NCBI RefSeq assembly: GCF_024266585.1
Contig: NZ_CP100647.1
Location: 3,143,001 to 3,207,000 of the forward strand
Source: Xanthomonas sacchari
GTDB taxonomy: Bacteria > Pseudomonadota > Gammaproteobacteria > Xanthomonadales > Xanthomonadaceae
Direction of reading: 5' to 3'
DNA: 64,000 bases
Below, piece after piece: positions 60,095 to 64,000 of this stretch. The stretch's first letter is position 1; each line of letters begins with the position of its first letter. Made by a program: the position numbers and the translations under genes. Under the pieces are notes generated by a model, which did not search any database, had not been told where the DNA came from, and saw only the letters and a list, made by a program, of their open reading frames with translations.

Positions 60095-60185
60095 TGGACC
60101 GCAGGGTGACGTCATGAAACCCTGACGCCCCTCCCTCCGATTGAATACGAAGGGATTTCGAGACGTCAGGAGACGTCGTGGAACA

Positions 60186-61316
60186 TCAGTCGCCCTGCTG
60201 CTTCTGCAGGTGCTCCCAACGCTCCTGCGCGTCGATGGTGCGCTCGGCGGTCAGGCGCGCTTCCAGGCGCTCCAGGCCGATTTCTTCGCCGGTGTCCACG
60301 CAGTAGCCGTAGTCGCCGGCGTCCAGGCGCTTGAGCGTGCTGTCGATCTTGCCGATCAGCTTGCGGTAGCGGTCGCGGGTACGCAGTTCCAGCGAGTTCT
60401 CGGTCTCGCGGGTGGCGCGCTCGGCTTCGTCGCCGATGTCGCGGACCTCGTCGCGCAGGTTCTCGATGGTCTGCTTGGATTCCTCCACCAGGTCGGCGCG
60501 CCAGGTGAGCAGGCGCTGGCGGAAGTATTCCTGCTGCAGCGGGCTCATGTACTCCTCGTCCGCCGCCGGCTTGTAGCCCTTGGGCAGGATCGGACGGCCG
60601 GTCGCCTCGTCGGTCTTGTACTCGACCACCTTGTACTTGGCCGGCTTGGCCGGCGTATTGGACTTGGCGGTCACGGCCACGGCGACCTTGCCGGTGGGCT
60701 TGGCGACCGGCGCCTTCGGGGTGGATTCGGACTTGGTGGGGGTTTTCGCGGAGGATTTCGAAACGGACACGGGATTCTTTTGTGGCGGGGTCGACGGCGC
60801 GGCGGACTTGGCGGCAACGGGCTTGGGAGCCGGTGCAGCGGCAGGCGCGGCGGGCTTGACCGGGACAGGCTTGGCCGCAGCCGGCTTGGGTGCCGACTTC
60901 GGTACGGAGGTGGTCACCGCGGGTGCGACGGAGGCGGTGGCCGGTTTGGATTTGGCGGGCGCGGCCGCGGCCTTGGCCACAGGCTTGGCCGCCGCGGTTT
61001 TCGCTGCCGGCTTGGCGGCGGGCGTGGGCTTGGCGACGGCCTTGGCCGGTGCGGCCGGCTTGGCGGGCGCCTTCTTGGCCGGAGCCTTCTTGGCAGGAGC
61101 GGACTTGGCCGGCACAGCCGCCACCGGCTTGGCCGCCGGCTTCTTGGCCACGGCCTTGCTTGCCGGTTTGGCCGGCGCGGCCTTCGCCGCCTGCTTGACG
61201 GGCACGGCGTTCTTCAGCGGTTTGCCGGGAGCTGACCCCGTCGCTTTCTTGGCGGCGGGCTTGGCGGGCTTCTTGGCGGCCTGGACGGCCTTCTTTGCAG
61301 GTTTTTTAGCAGCCAC
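60186..61316 (-). CDS. dksA: DksA-type protein with long Lys/Ala/Pro N-terminus
   Basis: The last 150 or so residues match DksA, the RNA polymerase secondary-channel factor that works with ppGpp: YMSPLQQEYFRQRLLTWRADL, the coiled coil RDIGDEAERATRETENSLEL and YGYCVDTGEEIGLERLEARL. Of the four zinc-finger cysteines only one remains. Residues 1 to about 225 are a low-complexity Lys/Ala/Pro region like histone H1, absent from E. coli DksA, which may bind DNA. The full length is 376 residues. Confidence 0.88.
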   Translation of the reverse strand: MAAKKPAKKAVQAAKKPAKPAAKKATGSAPGKPLKNAVPVKQAAKAAPAKPASKAVAKKPAAKPVAAVPAKSAPAKKAPAKKAPAKPAAPAKAVAKPTPAAKPAAKTAAAKPVAKAAAAPAKSKPATASVAPAVTTSVPKSAPKPAAAKPVPVKPAAPAAAPAPKPVAAKSAAPSTPPQKNPVSVSKSSAKTPTKSESTPKAPVAKPTGKVAVAVTAKSNTPAKPAKYKVVEYKTDEATGRPILPKGYKPAADEEYMSPLQQEYFRQRLLTWRADLVEESKQTIENLRDEVRDIGDEAERATRETENSLELRTRDRYRKLIGKIDSTLKRLDAGDYGYCVDTGEEIGLERLEARLTAERTIDAQERWEHLQKQQGD

Positions 61317-61436
61317 GAACGCTCTTCCTTGGTCTTCCCGGGGCCCGGGAAAGCGGGCCTTTATAGCCTACCCTACCCCCCGCGGCAATAACGCGGCGTA
61401 TACGCCGAGCGACCTGCCTAGTCCAGCACAGTGGCA

Positions 61437-61442
61437 TATCAT
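61437..61442 (+). promoter_or_regulatory. TATCAT -10-like hexamer just upstream of yidD
   Basis: TATCAT lies six bases before the GTG at 61449, which would make that codon the 5' end of a leaderless message. Confidence 0.4.
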
Positions 61443-61448
61443 GGCGGC

Positions 61449-61703
61449 GTGATCGCCCGCGCTCTCATTGCCTTGCTGCGCCTGTACCAGCGCTTCATCA
61501 GCCCGCTGCTGGGGCCGCGCTGCCGTTTCGTGCCCAGTTGCTCGGCGTACGCGGTGACCGCCATCGCCCGTTTCGGCGCATTGCGCGGCGGCTGGATGGC
61601 CGCCCGTCGCGTCGGCCGCTGCCACCCCTTCCATCCTGGCGGGTTCGACCCGGTGCCCGACCCCACGGCGCCGCCACCCTGCCGCTGCCAAGGAAAACAC
61701 TAG
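61449..61703 (+). CDS. yidD: YidD membrane-protein insertion factor
   Basis: YidD assists YidC in inserting inner-membrane proteins. The 84-residue protein has the family pattern [31 protein letters not shown] and [14 protein letters not shown] with the conserved cysteines. The GTG at 61449 ([15 protein letters not shown]) matches the usual start; an in-frame GTG at 61431 would add six residues. The next gene starts one base after its stop. Confidence 0.92.
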   Translation: MIARALIALLRLYQRFISPLLGPRCRFVPSCSAYAVTAIARFGALRGGWMAARRVGRCHPFHPGGFDPVPDPTAPPPCRCQGKH

Positions 61704-63038
61704 ATGTCCGCTTCCACACTGATCGTCAACGCGCGCCTGGTCAACGAAGGCCGCGAAACCCAGGGCGACCTGCGCATCGCCGACGGCCGCATCGCCGCCA
61801 TCGCGCCGCAACTGGCCGCACGCGACGGCGAGACCGTGGTCGACGCCGCCGGGCGCTGGCTGCTGCCCGGCATGATCGACGATCAGGTGCACTTCCGCGA
61901 ACCCGGCCTGACCCACAAGGGCGACATCGCCACCGAATCGGCGGCGGCGGTGGCCGGCGGCCTGACCAGCTTCATGGACATGCCCAACACCAACCCGCCG
62001 ACGCTCGACGCCGCCGCGCTGCAGGCCAAGTACGACGCCGCGCGCGGCCGCGCCTGGGGCAACTACGGCTTCTACCTGGGCGCCAGCAACGACAACCTGG
62101 CCGCGATCCAGACCCTGGACCCGAAGACCGCCCCCGGCATCAAGGTGTTCATGGGCGCCTCCACCGGCAACATGCTGGTCGACAACCCGGACACCCTGGA
62201 CGCGATCTTCCGCGACGCGCCGACCCCGATCATCACCCACTGCGAAGACACCCCGACCATCGACGCGACCCTGGCCGCGTTCAAGCAGAAGTACGGCGAT
62301 GCGCTGACCCCGGACATGCACCCGGACATCCGCTCGCGCGAGGCCTGCCTGAAGTCCTCGCAGCTGGCGGTGTCGCTGGCGAAGAAGCACGGCACCCGCC
62401 TGCACGTGCTGCACATCTCCACCGCCGACGAACTGGCGCTGTTCGCGCCCGGCCCGATCCAGGGCAAGCGCATCACCGCCGAGACCTGCATCCATTTCCT
62501 GCGCTTCGACCGCGCCGACTACGCCACCCTCGGCAACCTGATCAAGTGCAACCCGGCGATCAAGGACGCCAGCGACCGCGAGGCGCTGATCCGCGCGATC
62601 GCCGAGGACGTGATCGACGTGCTCGCCACCGACCACGCGCCGCACACCTGGGAAGAGAAGAGCAAGCCGTATGCGCAGGCGCCGTCGGGCCTGCCGCTGG
62701 TGCAGTACGCGCTGGTCGCGGCGCTGGAGCTGGTCCACGAGGGCCGGCTCAGCGTGGCCCAGGTGGTGCACAAGTTCGCGCACGCGCCGGCGCTGCTGTT
62801 CGACGTGCACGAACGCGGCTTCCTGCGCGAGGGCTACCACGCCGACCTGGTGCTGATCGACGACACCACGTTCACCGTGCGCCGCGAGGACGTGCTGTCC
62901 AAGTGCGGCTGGTCGCCGTTCGAAGGCCGCAGCTTCCGCTCCAAGATCGCCGCGACCTGGATCAACGGCGTGCTGGCCTGGGACGGCACCCGCCTGATCG
63001 GCAGCCCCAACGGGCAGCGCCTGGCGTTCGACCGCTGA
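61704..63038 (+). CDS. pyrC: dihydroorotase
   Basis: This 444-residue amidohydrolase interconverts carbamoyl aspartate and dihydroorotate in pyrimidine synthesis. It has the metal region IDDQVHFREPGLTHKGD, HCED, LHVLHIS and the catalytic Asp in ATDHAPHTWEEKS. In the HxH metal motif the first His is Gln here (DQVHF), a variant also seen in a class I-like subgroup. It overlaps the M23 peptidase gene by one base. Confidence 0.93.
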   Translation: MSASTLIVNARLVNEGRETQGDLRIADGRIAAIAPQLAARDGETVVDAAGRWLLPGMIDDQVHFREPGLTHKGDIATESAAAVAGGLTSFMDMPNTNPPTLDAAALQAKYDAARGRAWGNYGFYLGASNDNLAAIQTLDPKTAPGIKVFMGASTGNMLVDNPDTLDAIFRDAPTPIITHCEDTPTIDATLAAFKQKYGDALTPDMHPDIRSREACLKSSQLAVSLAKKHGTRLHVLHISTADELALFAPGPIQGKRITAETCIHFLRFDRADYATLGNLIKCNPAIKDASDREALIRAIAEDVIDVLATDHAPHTWEEKSKPYAQAPSGLPLVQYALVAALELVHEGRLSVAQVVHKFAHAPALLFDVHERGFLREGYHADLVLIDDTTFTVRREDVLSKCGWSPFEGRSFRSKIAATWINGVLAWDGTRLIGSPNGQRLAFDR

Positions 63039-63901
63039 TGCGCGGCGCCGTGTTGTCCGGCGCCGCACTGGCGCTGGTCCTGCTGACCGCACCAGTCGCC
63101 CCGTCGCTGCATGCGCAGACGCCGGCCACAGCGGGCGCCGAGGCGCGCAGCGTGTTCCCGCGCAGCGCCTCGCAGGGCGCGCTGGTGATCGGCAAGGTGG
63201 CGCCGGGCAGCCGCGTGCAGTACGCCGGCCGCACCCTGCGGGTCAGCGACTACGGCAGCGTGGTGTTCGGCATCGGCCGCGACGAGCGCGGTCCGCTGCG
63301 CATCGCCGTACAGCGCCCCGACGGCGGGACCGAAACCGTCGAGATCGCGGTGACGCCGCGCGACTGGCCGCTGGAACAGGTCAACGGGGTGCCGCCGAAA
63401 ACGGTGAACCCGCCGCCGGCGATCGCCGAGCGGATCAAGCGCGAACAGGCCCAGGTCACCGCCGCGCGCGACCGCGACGACCCGCGCACCGATTTCGCCG
63501 CGCCCTTCATCTGGCCGGTGCAGGGCCGCATCAGCGGCCGCTTCGGCAACGCCCGCGTCTACAACGGCCAGCCCGGCGCCGGGCATTCGGGCATGGACAT
63601 CGCCGTGCCCACAGGCACCCCGGTCAAGGCCCCGGCCGCCGGCGTGATCACCTTCGCCGCCCCCGACCTGTACCTGACCGGCGGCACCGTGCTGCTCGAC
63701 CACGGCTATGGCGTCAGTTCCAACTTCCTGCACCTGTCGCGGATCGACGTGAAGGTCGGCGACCGCATCGCCCAGGGCCAGGTGATCGGCGCGGTTGGCG
63801 CCACGGGTCGTGCGACCGGGCCGCATCTGCATTGGGGGATGAATTGGTTCGACGTGCGCATCGACCCATTGCTGGTGCTGGAGCGGACGCGGCAGCCCTG
63901 A
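63038..63901 (+). CDS. secreted M23 peptidase (LytM type)
   Basis: This 287-residue protein has a signal peptide (AVLSGAALALVLLTAPVAPS) and a C-terminal M23 domain with the zinc motifs HSGMDIAVP and HLHWGMNWF. That domain probably cuts peptide cross-links of peptidoglycan. The middle region (about 40-130) is beta-rich and resembles the N-terminal domain of this family. Its start overlaps the dihydroorotase stop in TGATG. It is a cell-wall enzyme of the host, separate from the toxin island. Confidence 0.92.
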   Translation: MRGAVLSGAALALVLLTAPVAPSLHAQTPATAGAEARSVFPRSASQGALVIGKVAPGSRVQYAGRTLRVSDYGSVVFGIGRDERGPLRIAVQRPDGGTETVEIAVTPRDWPLEQVNGVPPKTVNPPPAIAERIKREQAQVTAARDRDDPRTDFAAPFIWPVQGRISGRFGNARVYNGQPGAGHSGMDIAVPTGTPVKAPAAGVITFAAPDLYLTGGTVLLDHGYGVSSNFLHLSRIDVKVGDRIAQGQVIGAVGATGRATGPHLHWGMNWFDVRIDPLLVLERTRQP

Positions 63902-64000
63902 AGCGCTGCTGCGTCGGGTGCGCTGGCGCGCGGCGGCGCGTTCTTCATCGGCATGACCGGCGTCTTCGCCTGGCGCGGAGCGGACAAAACGCAGCGGCCG

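Noticed and set aside
60141-61452. long Gly/Leu-rich plus-strand frames
   Set aside because: They are antisense to the Lys/Ala/Pro tail of the DksA-like protein; low complexity and no RBS.

Overview
The window is a GC-rich chromosomal segment (AT-rich only in a few intergenic stretches) that looks like Xanthomonas, probably an early-branching species. The arguments are gene content and order: an arginine cluster built around N-acetylornithine carbamoyltransferase and a fused N-acetylglutamate synthase/kinase, a MetX-type serine/homoserine acyltransferase, an alpha-amino acid ester hydrolase very close to the X. citri enzyme as I remember it, and REP-like and GGGAATC-type intergenic repeats. 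Species cannot be fixed from sequence alone.

Layout. 1-7151: complete cytochrome c maturation operon ccmABCDEFGHI. 7234-8815: a small NTF2-like protein and metX. 9050-15617: divergent cytochrome bd block, cydDC on the minus strand and cydABX on the plus strand, with a perfect FNR-type box between them. 15678-15804: tRNA-Pro(CGG) with promoter and terminator. 16035-27646: a small secreted protein, then a minus-strand type I secretion operon for a giant Ig-like repeat adhesin (adhesin, TolC-like, ABC exporter, HlyD-like). 28543-30459: secreted alpha-amino acid ester hydrolase. 30697-42504: minus-strand proline/arginine block proA, proB, yciI-like, argH, argC, GNAT, argB/A fusion, argE-type deacetylase, GNAT, NTF2-like, argG, argF', preceded by a possible peptide-leader attenuator. 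42801-47028: a periplasmic protein, cysS, sufE and an MFS exporter. 47162-48274: an alpha/beta hydrolase. 48662-58716: an accessory island (below). 59560-63901: a small membrane protein, a DksA-like protein with a long Lys/Ala/Pro tail, yidD, dihydroorotase and an M23 peptidase.

The most interesting region is 48662-58716. It encodes a HlyD-type adaptor and an ABC exporter with an N-terminal C39 peptidase, the apparatus that cuts double-glycine leaders during export. Downstream are two large precursors (288 and 278 residues) sharing an identical double-glycine leader, a His/Lys-rich segment and a Gly-Glu spacer, but ending in unrelated C-terminal domains. The first carries an M15-type zinc DD-peptidase motif; the second resembles a domain of phage virion and wall-degrading proteins. 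Each precursor is followed by a small protein with a signal peptide, the expected arrangement for periplasmic immunity proteins. Between exporter and precursors lie a 2OG-oxygenase-like protein with substituted active-site residues, a secreted alpha/beta hydrolase, and a fusion of an orotate-phosphoribosyltransferase-like domain to a PQQ-type beta-propeller. I read this as a modular, C39-exported, wall-targeting antibacterial toxin system. That function is inference; the architecture is visible in the sequence.

The other regions are core metabolism: respiratory maturation (ccm and cyd, the latter probably oxygen-regulated), arginine made through N-acetylcitrulline, and biofilm-type adhesion through the Ig-repeat protein and its exporter.
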